Shown: positions 45,281 to 54,757, numbered from the stretch's first letter. The stretch: DNA of 64,000 bases from Bradyrhizobium sp. CCBAU 51627 (GCF_028128765.1 NZ_LBJG01000093.1:62001-126000), one strand, 5' to 3'. Made by a program: numbers and translations. The notes: generated by a model not told the origin, from the letters alone.

Positions 45281-46678
45281 ATGGCAAAGGATTCCGATCC
45301 ACTGGCGGATGCCTTCGGCGACAAGGAGACCGGCGGACTGTTCTCCGGACTTTTGGCCGAGGAAAGCGCGTTCGATCGCCGCCTGCTGTGGCGGTTGGGC
45401 TCGTGGGGTGTGGCGGCCGTCGGCGCCGTCGTGGTCGCCGTGATGGCCAACCAGGCCCAACTCGGCTGGCGCCGCGATCAGGTCGCCTCAGCCGATCTCG
45501 CCCGCCAGGCCGACCGGCTCCAGACTCTGACCAAGGAAAGCCAGCTCGAAGCGCGCCGGCTCACCTCCGCCATCGAAACGTTAAACGCCGATCGCGACCG
45601 GCTCTATGCGCGCGTCACCGTGCTCGAACAAGGGCTCGATTCCGTCACCGGCGCCATCGCCAAGCAGGCCGCAACATCGCCACAGGGACCCGGGTCGAAG
45701 CCGCAGGACACGCCCGCCGCCGCCGCGCCGCCCGCGGCTCCGGCACCTGAAGTTGCGCCGGTCGCCTCGACCGCCGCCTCGCTGGTCGACAGGCCGCGCA
45801 CAGGCGCCGGCAAGGAGACCAAGGAAAACGCGAAGGACAATCCGAAAGAGGCTGCCAGGCCTCAGCCGGGGCCACCGCCGCAGACTGCTTCCGCCGCTTC
45901 GCTCGTTCCGCAGTCGCCGGTGACGACGTCGGCGCTGCCCATTCTTCCGCTGGTGCCCTCGAAGTCGATCATGGCGCCGCCCGATCCCGCCGCATCGAAG
46001 CTGATTCAGCCGGAATCGAGTGACAAGGGCACCGAAAAGCAGCCCGAGCCGCCGCATGTCCCGGCCGAAGTCGCTGCCGTGCCGGCCAAGCCGGCGGACG
46101 CCGGTGTCGCCGAACCGCCTGCCATTGCGGTCCAGCAGACGCGCTTTGCAATCGACCTCGGCGGCGCAAATTCGATCGACGGCCTGCGCGCACTCTGGCG
46201 TGGCCTCTCCAAATCCAATCCCGAGATCGCCGCACTGCGGCCGATCATCATGATCAAGGAAGGCAACACCGGTCTCGGCATGCACCTCCGCCTGGGCGCT
46301 GGCCCCCTGATCAACGCCGCCGCCGCCGCAAAAATCTGCGCGAGTCTCGCCGAGAACGATCGCCATTGCGAGACCACCGTGTTCGACGGGCAGCGCCTGT
46401 CGATGCGCGGCGGATCGGAGAAGGCGCAAGAAAAGTCTCAGGACCGTGTTCAGGAAAAGAACGCGGAGAATAATCCCGACGCGGTACCGCAAGCCGAAAC
46501 CGCGCCCGCGCCGAGCGCAAAGCCCGAGAAGCCGCAGCGACGCCGCAGCTACTCGTCCAAGCGCTCGTCGAAGCGCGAGGAGGCCGCGCCGCCACCCGCT
46601 GCGCCGGCGGCGGGCGCCACACCCAAGCCCGAGACGGCATCGGCGAGTTCGACGATATCGTCGTTCTTCAGGCGATAG
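45281..46678 (+). CDS. Membrane-anchored, Pro/Ala-rich protein with SPOR-like C-terminal domain
   Basis: About 465 residues from ATG 45281. A short cytoplasmic N-terminus, one membrane helix (about residues 50-68, GVAAVGAVVVAVMANQAQ), and a coiled-coil stretch to about 130 are followed by long low-complexity Ala/Pro sequence. A compact domain near 285-375 (TRFAIDLGGANSIDGLRALW, IMIKEGNTGLGMHLRLGAGP, CETTVFDG) has the SPOR-like beta-alpha-beta pattern that binds denuded peptidoglycan. A basic tail ends the chain. It may act in cell division or envelope maintenance (inference). It is divergent from glmU. Confidence 0.7.
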   Translation: MAKDSDPLADAFGDKETGGLFSGLLAEESAFDRRLLWRLGSWGVAAVGAVVVAVMANQAQLGWRRDQVASADLARQADRLQTLTKESQLEARRLTSAIETLNADRDRLYARVTVLEQGLDSVTGAIAKQAATSPQGPGSKPQDTPAAAAPPAAPAPEVAPVASTAASLVDRPRTGAGKETKENAKDNPKEAARPQPGPPPQTASAASLVPQSPVTTSALPILPLVPSKSIMAPPDPAASKLIQPESSDKGTEKQPEPPHVPAEVAAVPAKPADAGVAEPPAIAVQQTRFAIDLGGANSIDGLRALWRGLSKSNPEIAALRPIIMIKEGNTGLGMHLRLGAGPLINAAAAAKICASLAENDRHCETTVFDGQRLSMRGGSEKAQEKSQDRVQEKNAENNPDAVPQAETAPAPSAKPEKPQRRRSYSSKRSSKREEAAPPPAAPAAGATPKPETASASSTISSFFRR

Positions 46679-46770
46679 GGGCAACCGCCAACGGCCCTGC
46701 GACGGCGGGTTAGACCAGAAAATCGACTTTGCCGGTTGCTCCCACTCCCCTTCCCGACCATATTGCCCGC

Positions 46771-47151
46771 ATGACAAAAAAGCCGTTCCGCCTCACGCCC
46801 TATCAGGTGCAGTTTCTCATCGTCGTCGGTTTCGTCACCGTCGGCTGGGCGCTCTATGTGCGCTATCTCGCGATCGAATTCTCGCAAGTTGCGCTGGCCT
46901 GCGATGCCGGCCTGCAGACCATGATCTGCAAGGCGCGCTCGGTGACGACGTCGCTGTTCAAGAATTCGGTGTTCGGCATCGTTGCGCTAGTGATCGCGAC
47001 GCTGAACCTGATGCGGCCCTCGATCGTGCTGCTCACGCTTGGCGTGGTGGCAGCCGGCCTCGGCATCGTGCTCTACAACATCGTGCTGTCGGGCCTTGCG
47101 ATCGGCCTGCTCATCCTTGGCTTTGCTCGGCCCGCGCCCGCCACAGCGTAA
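46771..47151 (+). CDS. Small membrane protein of unknown function
   Basis: About 126 residues from ATG 46771, with three hydrophobic helices (about 10-30, 60-80 and 85-120). Two Cys residues in the first loop (ALACDAGLQTMICKARS) could form a disulfide. No family is recognised. Its last 41 bp overlap the 3' end of the convergent NdvC-like gene, an unusually long tail-to-tail overlap that could give antisense transcripts. Confidence 0.65.
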   Translation: MTKKPFRLTPYQVQFLIVVGFVTVGWALYVRYLAIEFSQVALACDAGLQTMICKARSVTTSLFKNSVFGIVALVIATLNLMRPSIVLLTLGVVAAGLGIVLYNIVLSGLAIGLLILGFARPAPATA

Positions 47152-48670
47152 GCGCGAACAGGAAATAGATCGCGCAGGTCCACATCGCCTGCCAATTGTC
47201 GCGGCCTTCGTTCAGAAACACGTAGGCCGCCGACAGCGCGAGCAGCCCCGCGAACACCGCTTCGGCGATCGGGCGCAGGCCGATCTGAGGACGATTCAGC
47301 ATCAGCAGCGCGAACGGCACCACGGCCATCGTCAGCGAGGCATAGGGGAAGTCGCGGTAGCGCGGATCGAACACGAAGCCGAGCGCGGTCTCGGCCGCGA
47401 TCACCGCCGTCACCGCCAGGGTCAGGCACAGCACGGCGGAGAGCTTCGACCATTTCCGGCCCTCGCGTGGACCGAGCAGATCGAGGAAGGTCGGCAGGCT
47501 GCGGCCGATGACGAGCGCTTGCGCGCAGAAGATCGGCGACAGGATGCCGGCGAGCAGCAGCGCACCCCATTGCAGCCAGCCGCCCCAGCCGTAGCTCTCG
47601 TAGTACATCTTGTCGGCGGCGATCCCGAGCAGGATGCCCCCTGTTGTCGCCGAGATGCCGACGCCGAGCCAGGCCGAGAAGCGCGGCGTCCAGGGACGGC
47701 GGCGCAGCGTCAGGCCGGCCACCGCGAACACCAAGACGCTGAGGCCCATGCCTGATCCCATGTACCATTTCCAGAACGGGAAATTGCTGATCGGCTCGCC
47801 CGGCGGATATTTCAGATGGCGCCGCACGGAATCGAGCAGGCCCCAATAGCCGCCGACGGTGCCTTCGAGGCGCCGCTTCCACGGCTGGTCATAGGCCTCG
47901 ATCAGGTTGACGCGAAACCTCTGCGACTTCGCCAGCGCCAGGATTTCCGAGACGACGCGCGCCTGGTTGGTACGGGACGGCAGCGCGCCATCGCGCATGC
48001 GGCCTTCGCTCGGCCAGCCGGTCTCTCCGATCAGGATCTCCTTGCCGGGAAACGCCACCGCCATGCGCTCGCGGATCGCCTCGACATGGGCGGAGGCGAA
48101 TTTCGCCTTCACCGGCATATCCTCCCAATAAGGCAGGATGTGAATCGTGACGAAGTCGACTGCGTCATAGACCTCGCGGTTCTTCAGCCAGTATTCCCAG
48201 ACATCGGCATAGGTCACGGGCACGGTGACCTGCGCCTTCACCGAACGGATGATCGCGATGAGATCCTGTGTCGTCATCTCTCCGCGCAGAAGCACCTCGT
48301 TGCCGACGACGAGCGCGGAGATGGTGCTGGGAAATTCCTTGGTAAGACGGATAGCGGTCGCCACCTGGGCAAAATTCTTGGCGCGGTTGCTGCCGAGCCA
48401 GATGCCCTGGATCACCTTTAGCCCGCCGACCTTGGTCGCGACCGCCGGCACCTGGTCGAGGCCATTCTCGATCGAGTAGGTGCGGACGCAGTCGGTGATC
48501 TCTTTGAGCTGGCGCAGGTCCTGCTCGATCTGGTCAGCCTCGATGTGGGTCCACGCGTTCAGCGGCGTCTGCTCGCCGCGGAACGGCGCATAGGAGACGC
48601 ATTGGACCTTGTCATTGGGATCGATGGGCGCGCGTGCAAGCGTGATTGGCGTGGCCAGCCACCACCACAC
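47111..48670 (-). CDS. ndvC: NdvC-like glycoside hydrolase 17 protein with membrane domain (beta-glucan locus)
   Basis: At least 519 residues. The N-terminal half is a GH17 (1,3-beta-glucanase) barrel: CVSYAPFRGEQTPLNAW, ALVVGNEVLLRGEM with the acid Glu, and ILIGETGWPSEGR with the nucleophile Glu. The C-terminal half has about seven membrane helices. Known B. japonicum NdvC is a protein of this size that helps add beta-(1,6) links to cyclic glucans. The first standard start is GTG 48670, but the in-frame codons before it encode a helix-like TPLALLLVSLGAIAAV, with GGAGG (48737-48741) ahead of an ATT at 48727. The true start is uncertain. Confidence 0.82.
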   Translation of the reverse strand: MWWWLATPITLARAPIDPNDKVQCVSYAPFRGEQTPLNAWTHIEADQIEQDLRQLKEITDCVRTYSIENGLDQVPAVATKVGGLKVIQGIWLGSNRAKNFAQVATAIRLTKEFPSTISALVVGNEVLLRGEMTTQDLIAIIRSVKAQVTVPVTYADVWEYWLKNREVYDAVDFVTIHILPYWEDMPVKAKFASAHVEAIRERMAVAFPGKEILIGETGWPSEGRMRDGALPSRTNQARVVSEILALAKSQRFRVNLIEAYDQPWKRRLEGTVGGYWGLLDSVRRHLKYPPGEPISNFPFWKWYMGSGMGLSVLVFAVAGLTLRRRPWTPRFSAWLGVGISATTGGILLGIAADKMYYESYGWGGWLQWGALLLAGILSPIFCAQALVIGRSLPTFLDLLGPREGRKWSKLSAVLCLTLAVTAVIAAETALGFVFDPRYRDFPYASLTMAVVPFALLMLNRPQIGLRPIAEAVFAGLLALSAAYVFLNEGRDNWQAMWTCAIYFLFALTLWRARAEQSQG

Positions 48671-49001
48671 GGCAGCAATTGCACCCAGGGAGACGAGCAG
48701 GAGCGCCAGTGGCGTACGAAGAGAAATCGGTTCCGTCCTCCGCGAAGGAGCCGTCGATTACCTGCTCGCACGCCGTCTGCCAAGGGGGGGCGCGGCGCTC
48801 GCCACGCCATCTCCCCCGACGAATGAACCTGCGGCCGTTCGACCGGGACCTAGGATCGTGACTTTGCTGGACAAAAATCCAAATACAGGTCATGGCATTC
48901 CGCAGGGCTTTTCCGCCGCATTGGAGACCCATTTGGACGCCATCACCGTCGCGTCCGCGAGGTTCCTTTCCGCGGGCGGTCATTGAGAAATTGGGGAATT
49001 C
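48671..49001. other. Divergent interval between ndvC-like and the 198-residue gene
   Basis: 331 bp. The left part encodes the probable N-terminal extension of the ndvC-like protein up to an in-frame TAA near 48763. The right part should hold promoters for both directions. The TTGCTGGACAAAAATCC tract near 48862 is AT-richer and promoter-like. No additional gene was recognised. Confidence 0.35.
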
Positions 49002-49598
49002 ATGCGGCGACGGGTGTTCGAGTCACGAAATGCGGTCCTGCGGCAGTTCGCCGCCACTTTGGCCGTCTCCTCCCTTGTGCTGCTGGCCAACCTCGGCGGC
49101 GCCTCCGCCCAGAGCGGCACCCCGGCTCCCGATCAGGGCAAGACTGCGGTTCAGCCCGCTGACGCCGCCAAGGAAGCAACCGCCCAGAACCAGCGCCGCA
49201 CCGACGAATTCGCCGAAGCCGCCCAGGCGATCAACGGGCCGGCCGGCAACCCCGAATGCGTCTGGCTCGGCCGACGCGTGGTGCGGCTGATGTGGCGGGA
49301 TGACCTCGATACCGCGTTCCGCCATCTCGACCTCTACGACCGCTTCGGCTGCCCGGGCGGCCACATCCAGGCCGCGTTCCGCTGCCTGACCCGCTTTGGC
49401 GCCCAGATCGATCCCAAGGTCGCCGAGACCCTCGACAGCCGCGTGCATGCTTGCTGGATCAATCCCGCCGCCCAGCCGCAGCAGGCAGCGGCTGCGGCCT
49501 CCCAGCCGGCGGCGCCGACATCGGGCAATGCGCAGGCTGCCCAGCCGGCGGCGAACCCGGCGCCTGCGGCGAGCCCCTCGCCCGCGCCTCAGAAATAG
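49002..49598 (+). CDS. Exported protein between the glucan genes (possible NdvD counterpart)
   Basis: A 198-residue protein. A signal-like segment (LRQFAATLAVSSLVLLANLG, then GASAQ) is followed by a small domain with four Cys (PECVWLGRRVVRLMW, DRFGCPGGH, AFRCLTRF, VHACWI), likely two disulfides, and a long Ala/Pro/Gln-rich tail. It sits between ndvC-like and ndvB, where B. japonicum carries ndvD, and could be its counterpart; similarity to NdvD cannot be checked here. A periplasmic place is inferred. Confidence 0.7.
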   Translation: MRRRVFESRNAVLRQFAATLAVSSLVLLANLGGASAQSGTPAPDQGKTAVQPADAAKEATAQNQRRTDEFAEAAQAINGPAGNPECVWLGRRVVRLMWRDDLDTAFRHLDLYDRFGCPGGHIQAAFRCLTRFGAQIDPKVAETLDSRVHACWINPAAQPQQAAAAASQPAAPTSGNAQAAQPAANPAPAASPSPAPQK

Positions 49599-49810
49599 CT
49601 ACGGTCGTTTCAGCCTCCGTTCAGGAACGATCGGCGATAGAGCCGGTTGGCACTGCCACGCTTCCAAAATGCCGTGCCCTCATAAGGACATGAGGCCATG
49701 ACAGTTGTGAAACCGCGCGGCAGAGGTATGCTCCCTTTGCCGCGGACTTGGTCGGATCTCGGGGTCGGATCCGCTTCCCTGCCCCCTCAGCCCCTTTTGG
49801 TTTAGCCGCG

Positions 49811-52480
49811 ATGCGCGTTGTCGCCGCCGTTCTGTTGCTCATGTCCGTGCTCCACGCCGGCATCTGGGGAGTCCTGCGCGACAAGGAACCCGCGCCGGAC
49901 TTCAAGGGTCTGCTGCCCAGCGTTTCCTATGCACCGTTTGAAGGCTCAGCCCATCCGGACATCGACAACATCCCGACCATCGAGAAAATTCGCTCCGACC
50001 TGAAGACATTGTCGACGATGACGCGCGCGATCCGCCTCTATTCGTCGACGGGCGGCGTGGAACTGGTGCCGCCGATCGCGGCCGAGTTCGGTCTCAAGGT
50101 CACCGTCGGCGCCTGGATCGACAAGGACCCGGATCGTAACGAGCGCGAGATCAAGGCCGCCATCGAGCTGGCCCGCAAGAACAGCAACGTCAACGGTGTC
50201 GTCGTCGGCAACGAGGTGATCTACCGCGGCGAGCAGAAGGTCGAAGACCTCATCGGGATGATCAAGAAGGTGAAGAGCGCGGTGCGCGTGCCTGTCACCA
50301 CCGGCGAGATCTGGAACATCTGGCGCGACAATCCCGATCTTGCCTCCAACGTCGACTTCATCGCCGCCCACGTTCTGCCCTACTGGGAAAACTTCCGCTC
50401 CGACCAGGCCGTCGACCAGGCCGTCGACCGCTACAACCTGTTGCGCAACCTGTTCCCGGGCAAGCGCATCGTGATCGCCGAGTTCGGCTGGCCGAGCCAG
50501 GGCTACAATCTGCGCAACGCCGACCCTGGTCCGTTCCAGCAGGCGCTGACCTTGCGCAACTTCGTCAGCCGCGCCGAAGCGCTCGGCATGGAGTACAACA
50601 TCGTCGAAGCGATCGATCAGCCCTGGAAGTATTTCGAAGGCGGCGTCGGTCCTTACTGGGGCATCCTCAACGCCAACCGCGAGCCGAAATTCTCCTGGAC
50701 CGGCCCGGTCGAGAACCCTGATTATTGGAAGCTGATGGCAATCGCGCTGCTGGTCGGCATCCTGTTGTCGCTGCCGATCCTGCGTCTTCAGCAGCCGACC
50801 GCCAAGCAGGCCTTCCTGCTGTCGGCCGCCGCCAATGGCGTCGGCGCCTGGGCGGCGACCGTGTTCGCGTTCTGGAACAACCACTATTTCATCTTCGGCT
50901 CGGCCTTCGCGCTGACCCTCGGCATGATCCTCCTTGTTCCGCTTGTCCTCATCGCGATGGCCCGCATCGACGAGATCGCAGCTGTCGCCTTCGGCCGGCC
51001 GCCGCAGCGGCTACTTTCCAAAGGCAAGACGATCGAGAACGTACCCGAGAATTACTACCCGAAGGTCTCGATCCATGTCCCCGCCTATTTCGAGCCGGTC
51101 GAGATGCTGAAGCAGACGCTCGATGCCTTGTCACGGCTCGACTATCCGAACTACGAATGCGTGGTCATCATCAACAATACGCCGGACCCCGCGTTCTGGC
51201 AGCCGATCCAGGACCATTGCCGCGCGCTCGGTGAACGCTTCAAGTTCATCAACGCCGAGAAGGTGCAGGGTTTCAAGGCCGGTGCGCTGCGCATCGCCAT
51301 GGATCGCACCGCTGTCGATGCCGAGATCATCGGCATCCTCGACGCCGACTATGTCGTCGAACCCGACTGGCTGAAGGACCTTGTGCCTGCTTTCGCCGAT
51401 CCGCGCGTTGGCCTGGTGCAGGCGCCGCAGGAGCACCGCGACGGCGACCTGTCGATCATGCACTACATCATGAACGGCGAATATGCCGGCTTCTTCGACA
51501 TCGGCATGGTCCAGCGCAATGAGCTCAACGCCGTCATCGTGCACGGCACGATGTGCCTGATCCGCCGCGCCGCGATGGACATGGCCGGAGGCTGGTCGAG
51601 CGACACGATCTGCGAAGACTCCGATCTCGGCCTTGCGATCCAGGAGCTCGGCTGGACCACCCATTACACCAATCACCGCTACGGCGCTGGCCTGCTCCCC
51701 GACACCTATGAGGCCTTCAAGAAGCAGCGTCACCGCTGGGCCTATGGCGGCTTGCAGATCGTGAAGAAGCACTGGCGCCGCTTCCTGCCTGGCGCGAGCC
51801 GACTCACCCCCGACCAGAAGCGTGAATACGGCCTCGGCTGGCTCAACTGGCTCGGGGCCGAAAGCCTCGGCGTGGTCGTGGCGCTGCTCAATCTCGTCTG
51901 GGTGCCCATCGTCGCGTTTGCGGACATCGCCATCCCCGACAGGATTCTGACACTGCCGATCATCGGCGCCTTCATCGTCTCGTTGGCGCACTTCCTGTCG
52001 ATGTACCGCGCCCGCGTCGCGATCAAGCCGGGCCAGATGCTGGGCGCGATGATCGCCGCGATGAGCGTGCAATGGACGGTGTCGCGCGCGGTTGCGCAAG
52101 GCCTCATCACCGAGCACATCGCGTTCGCGCGCACGTCCAAGGGCGGCCTCAGCAGGATGTCGATCGAGTTCCAGGCGTTCTGGGAGGCTGTGATCGGCAC
52201 CCTGCTCCTGGTCGGTGCCGGCGTGCTGATCGCCTCCAACAGCTCCAGGCAGATCACGGAGATCTACATCTTCGCAGGCGTCCTGGTGCTGCAAAGCCTG
52301 CCGTTCCTGGCCGCAGTCGCCATCGCCATCCTCGAGCTTAGCCGCATCAACTCGTTCCAGTTCTGGCGCGACAGCGCGATCCGCACCGCCGAGCTGATCG
52401 GCTTGCGCCCCGTGGCGCTACCTACCCCCGCCGGCACCGCCCAGCCGGTGCCAAGCGAGGTGCGGCGCGAGGCGAACTGA
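49811..52480 (+). CDS. ndvB: NdvB-type beta-glucan synthase (GH17-like domain fused to family 2 glycosyltransferase)
   Basis: An 889-residue membrane protein. Residues about 30-300 are GH17-like (PSVSYAPFEGSAHPD, GVVVGNEVIYRGEQK, IVIAEFGWPSQG). Two or three helices lead to a processive GT2 domain: VSIHVPAYFEPVEML near residue 417, DADYV, EDSDLGLAIQELG, and the QKQRHRWAYG product-site motif near 638. More helices follow. It polymerises UDP-glucose into cyclic beta-(1,3)(1,6)-glucan, which is needed for osmotic adaptation and nodulation. ATG 49811 is preferred to 49748. A 12-bp tandem duplication at 50406-50429 gives DQAVDQAV. Confidence 0.88.
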   Translation: MRVVAAVLLLMSVLHAGIWGVLRDKEPAPDFKGLLPSVSYAPFEGSAHPDIDNIPTIEKIRSDLKTLSTMTRAIRLYSSTGGVELVPPIAAEFGLKVTVGAWIDKDPDRNEREIKAAIELARKNSNVNGVVVGNEVIYRGEQKVEDLIGMIKKVKSAVRVPVTTGEIWNIWRDNPDLASNVDFIAAHVLPYWENFRSDQAVDQAVDRYNLLRNLFPGKRIVIAEFGWPSQGYNLRNADPGPFQQALTLRNFVSRAEALGMEYNIVEAIDQPWKYFEGGVGPYWGILNANREPKFSWTGPVENPDYWKLMAIALLVGILLSLPILRLQQPTAKQAFLLSAAANGVGAWAATVFAFWNNHYFIFGSAFALTLGMILLVPLVLIAMARIDEIAAVAFGRPPQRLLSKGKTIENVPENYYPKVSIHVPAYFEPVEMLKQTLDALSRLDYPNYECVVIINNTPDPAFWQPIQDHCRALGERFKFINAEKVQGFKAGALRIAMDRTAVDAEIIGILDADYVVEPDWLKDLVPAFADPRVGLVQAPQEHRDGDLSIMHYIMNGEYAGFFDIGMVQRNELNAVIVHGTMCLIRRAAMDMAGGWSSDTICEDSDLGLAIQELGWTTHYTNHRYGAGLLPDTYEAFKKQRHRWAYGGLQIVKKHWRRFLPGASRLTPDQKREYGLGWLNWLGAESLGVVVALLNLVWVPIVAFADIAIPDRILTLPIIGAFIVSLAHFLSMYRARVAIKPGQMLGAMIAAMSVQWTVSRAVAQGLITEHIAFARTSKGGLSRMSIEFQAFWEAVIGTLLLVGAGVLIASNSSRQITEIYIFAGVLVLQSLPFLAAVAIAILELSRINSFQFWRDSAIRTAELIGLRPVALPTPAGTAQPVPSEVRREAN

Positions 52481-52752
52481 GATCGACGTGGAGGACGACG
52501 AGGCGCCAATCGGGTTGAAAATCCTCGGTTAAACACCGGAAACCCCGGACGAATCCCCGCCTCTGGCGCGATCTTCGGCAGCCGCGTGCGCTATTGACCT
52601 CAGCGCCCCATCCCCCTACACAGCGCGGGCCGAAGCATGATCCGGAAACAGCCGGTTTTCCCCGCGACGCAGGCCTAAGCGTAGCGGCAAGACATGCTTC
52701 TCGAATGTCCGAAGACGATGGCGATCAACCGTAACGCCATCAGCGGCCATGG

Positions 52753-52828
52753 GAGCGCGTAGCTCAGCCGGTAGAGCACGTGACTTTTAATCACGGGGTC
52801 CTGGGTTCGAGCCCCAGCGCGCTCACCA
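52753..52828 (+). tRNA. tRNA-Lys (UUU)
   Basis: A 76-nt tRNA with acceptor arms GAGCGCG and CGCGCTC, D-arm AGCTCAGCCGGTAGAGCA, anticodon loop CTTTTAA giving anticodon TTT, T-loop GGTTCGAGCCC and encoded CCA (52826-52828). The cloverleaf is complete. It lies alone between ndvB and a gene-poor stretch. Confidence 0.96.
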
Positions 52829-53609
52829 AAACATACTCCAAAAACAATAACTTGCACCAAGATCTAAAAAATCTCCCGTGTACCGCCCGATTTTGTGCAC
52901 GAGATTGAACCGCTTGGTCCTCCTGATCCCAGACTCGGCCCGACTCGCATTTTTGGGCACGACAACGAGCAACTTGAGTTCGTGGAAAGCAAAGCCGCAG
53001 CCTGCTGGGCGCGTGCAGATCGCCAAAGGCGACTGATGGATTCCTTCGCCGCTGGTTCGACCGCGGGAGGTGGTGCTCGACAGGGCGCGCGAGGTCGCAC
53101 GAACGGCTCGGGATGAAATGTAGGCGGCGCCACTGGCCAAGTCTCAACGATCGGATTGGCCCAGACCGCCTGAGCGGCAATCATTCCCTTCGCCCTTCTC
53201 TTCAAGCCAAAAAGAGGAACAGCGCGGCAGCATTGGAGCCGACCAAGAGAACCGTGCCTGCAATCGTGAGCCCGAGAAACATGTCACTTGGAGAGGGAGC
53301 TTTCATCACGCTGTTCCCGTCAGGGATGCCTATGCTTTTCATATCCGGAGTGCTGCGCTTTCGAAATTCGGGACGGTTGCTTAAGGGCCTCTACGGAATC
53401 GCAGGACACATCTTGGCGGCGCTCGCCCTCGCCTCGAGTTCGGCCCGTTATCCGTTCATTCGGCGAAGCCGTCACTTAAGGGCGCGGTGGAATTGGTCGC
53501 GCGCCGGCGATCACACTCCGGGCGGCTGGCGAGCGTCACGCGCTGGTTTGACAAGCGGTGGTTGCGCGGGCAACGTTGCGCCAACGACCTGCAAAGACAC
53601 GACAGGCCC
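52829..53609. other. Gene-poor stretch after tRNA-Lys
   Basis: About 780 bp contain no recognised gene except the small minus-strand frame at 53202-53306. Codon use in the remaining long frames is unlike real genes, with no family motifs. No integrase, no direct copy of the tRNA 3' end and no IS ends are seen. It could be decayed accessory DNA next to a tRNA, a common insertion site. Confidence 0.5.
53202..53306 (-). CDS. 34-residue hydrophobic small protein
   Basis: ATG 53304-53306 follows a GGGAA ribosome-like site. The product is MKAPSPSDMF followed by one long hydrophobic helix (LGLTIAGTVLLVGSNAAALF) and LFLA, then TGA. It looks like a complete single-span membrane mini-protein. An in-frame ATG 39 bp upstream would give 47 residues. 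It is isolated in a gene-poor stretch; function is unknown and chance is possible. Confidence 0.4.
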   Translation of the reverse strand: MKAPSPSDMFLGLTIAGTVLLVGSNAAALFLFLA

Positions 53610-54320
53610 ATGAGGATCCTAAATCAGCTCGAGCACGAGTTCGTTCGGCCGCTGTTGCGGAGGATACGACCTGCGAAGCGCGTCATGCTCGGCGGGATCA
53701 CCGTCGAGTATAAGAGCGAGCTTGATGGAGGCGGCATCGAGTTCGGCCAGGACTTCATTCCGTTCTTGCGCTCCCGCGGAATGCCGAAACAGACGCGCCT
53801 CTTCGAGTGGTGCGCCGGGCCGGGGTTTATCGGCTTCTCGATGTTGGGACACGGTCTTTGCGAAACCTTGTGCTTGGCCGATATCAACCCCGCCGCGGTT
53901 GCGCGCTGCCGAAATACAGTCCGATTGAACCACCTGGAGGATCGTGTCTCGGTTTACGAATCCAACAACCTACGGAGCATCCCAAAAAGCGAGCGCTGGA
54001 ACCTCGTGGTCAGCAACCCGCCTCACTTCATCGACCAGTATGCAGGCGACATCCGCGCGCATGACCCCGATTGGGCGATCCACAAGGAGTTCTTCAACAC
54101 GATCCACTCTCATCTGGCCGACAATGGCGTGATCATTCTTCAGGAGAATAACCGCGGTTCGACGGTCGCGACCTTTCGCCAAATGATCGATGATGCAGGG
54201 CTTGAAATTGTGTTCACTCACGGCGACCACAAAGAGCGTACACACGAGAGCGCGTTCTATTTCATCGGCATCATGAAGAAGGGCGCCGTCGTTCCCATGT
54301 GGGCGGCTGACGCAAGTTAG
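53610..54320 (+). CDS. SAM-dependent methyltransferase, HemK/RsmC-like
   Basis: A 236-residue Rossmann methyltransferase. SAM motif I is LFEWCAGPGFIGFSML near residue 70, the acidic loop is CLADINPAAVARCRNT, and the catalytic NPPH motif (NLVVSNPPHFIDQ) lies near 140. NPP[FYH] enzymes methylate amide or exocyclic amino nitrogens in proteins (PrmC) or RNA/DNA bases (RsmC-like). The substrate is not visible. The ATG at 53610 is chosen because upstream in-frame sequence is not family-like. It appears monocistronic. Confidence 0.82.
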   Translation: MRILNQLEHEFVRPLLRRIRPAKRVMLGGITVEYKSELDGGGIEFGQDFIPFLRSRGMPKQTRLFEWCAGPGFIGFSMLGHGLCETLCLADINPAAVARCRNTVRLNHLEDRVSVYESNNLRSIPKSERWNLVVSNPPHFIDQYAGDIRAHDPDWAIHKEFFNTIHSHLADNGVIILQENNRGSTVATFRQMIDDAGLEIVFTHGDHKERTHESAFYFIGIMKKGAVVPMWAADAS

Positions 54321-54392
54321 CAGATCTTGCCGGGGCGTTCGTTGCGTGAAGTTGGTTTGCGGCGTCGCTTCGCGAGAAGCCCCCCGTGACGG

Positions 54393-54557
54393 TCACTTCA
54401 GTACAATCATATCAACCCTGCGGCATGGCAGGCACCTGTAGGCGTACACCGCTGGCAGGTTTGCAATTTCTGGCAGTGTCGCAAGATAGTCCATCGGGCG
54501 TCTGCATTCGGAGCAGATGAGGACCGGTGGATTATCCTTGGTGCTGCCGCTCTTCAT
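54393..54557 (-). CDS. 54-residue zinc-ribbon protein
   Basis: ATG 54555-54557 to TGA 54393-54395. Two CxxC pairs (LICSECRRPMD near residue 15 and YRCLPCRRVD near 42) are 24 residues apart, forming a plausible single zinc ribbon; the chain ends DMIVLK. Such small ribbons are frequent in Bradyrhizobium. It lies 200 bp downstream of a hypothetical gene on the same strand and convergent with the methyltransferase. Function is unknown. Confidence 0.65.
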   Translation of the reverse strand: MKSGSTKDNPPVLICSECRRPMDYLATLPEIANLPAVYAYRCLPCRRVDMIVLK

Positions 54558-54757
54558 GCTCGCACACTCACGCGCGCGGCAACATAGGATTGGCGGGCGG
54601 AGGGTACACCTCCGGTCAAATACCGGAACCTATCGAAATTCGGCAGAAGCAAGGAGATCGCGAAAGGAACGAGCCTCCGGAGAACGCAAGCAGCAGGCGC
54701 CGGCCGAGGTTCGATGAAACGACCAGGGCCCTGCAATCCGATCGGTTCGTCGCGCCT

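Noticed and set aside
52753..53609. Genomic island inserted at tRNA-Lys
   Set aside because: No integrase gene and no repeated tRNA 3' end is visible within the window; only gene-poor DNA follows the tRNA.
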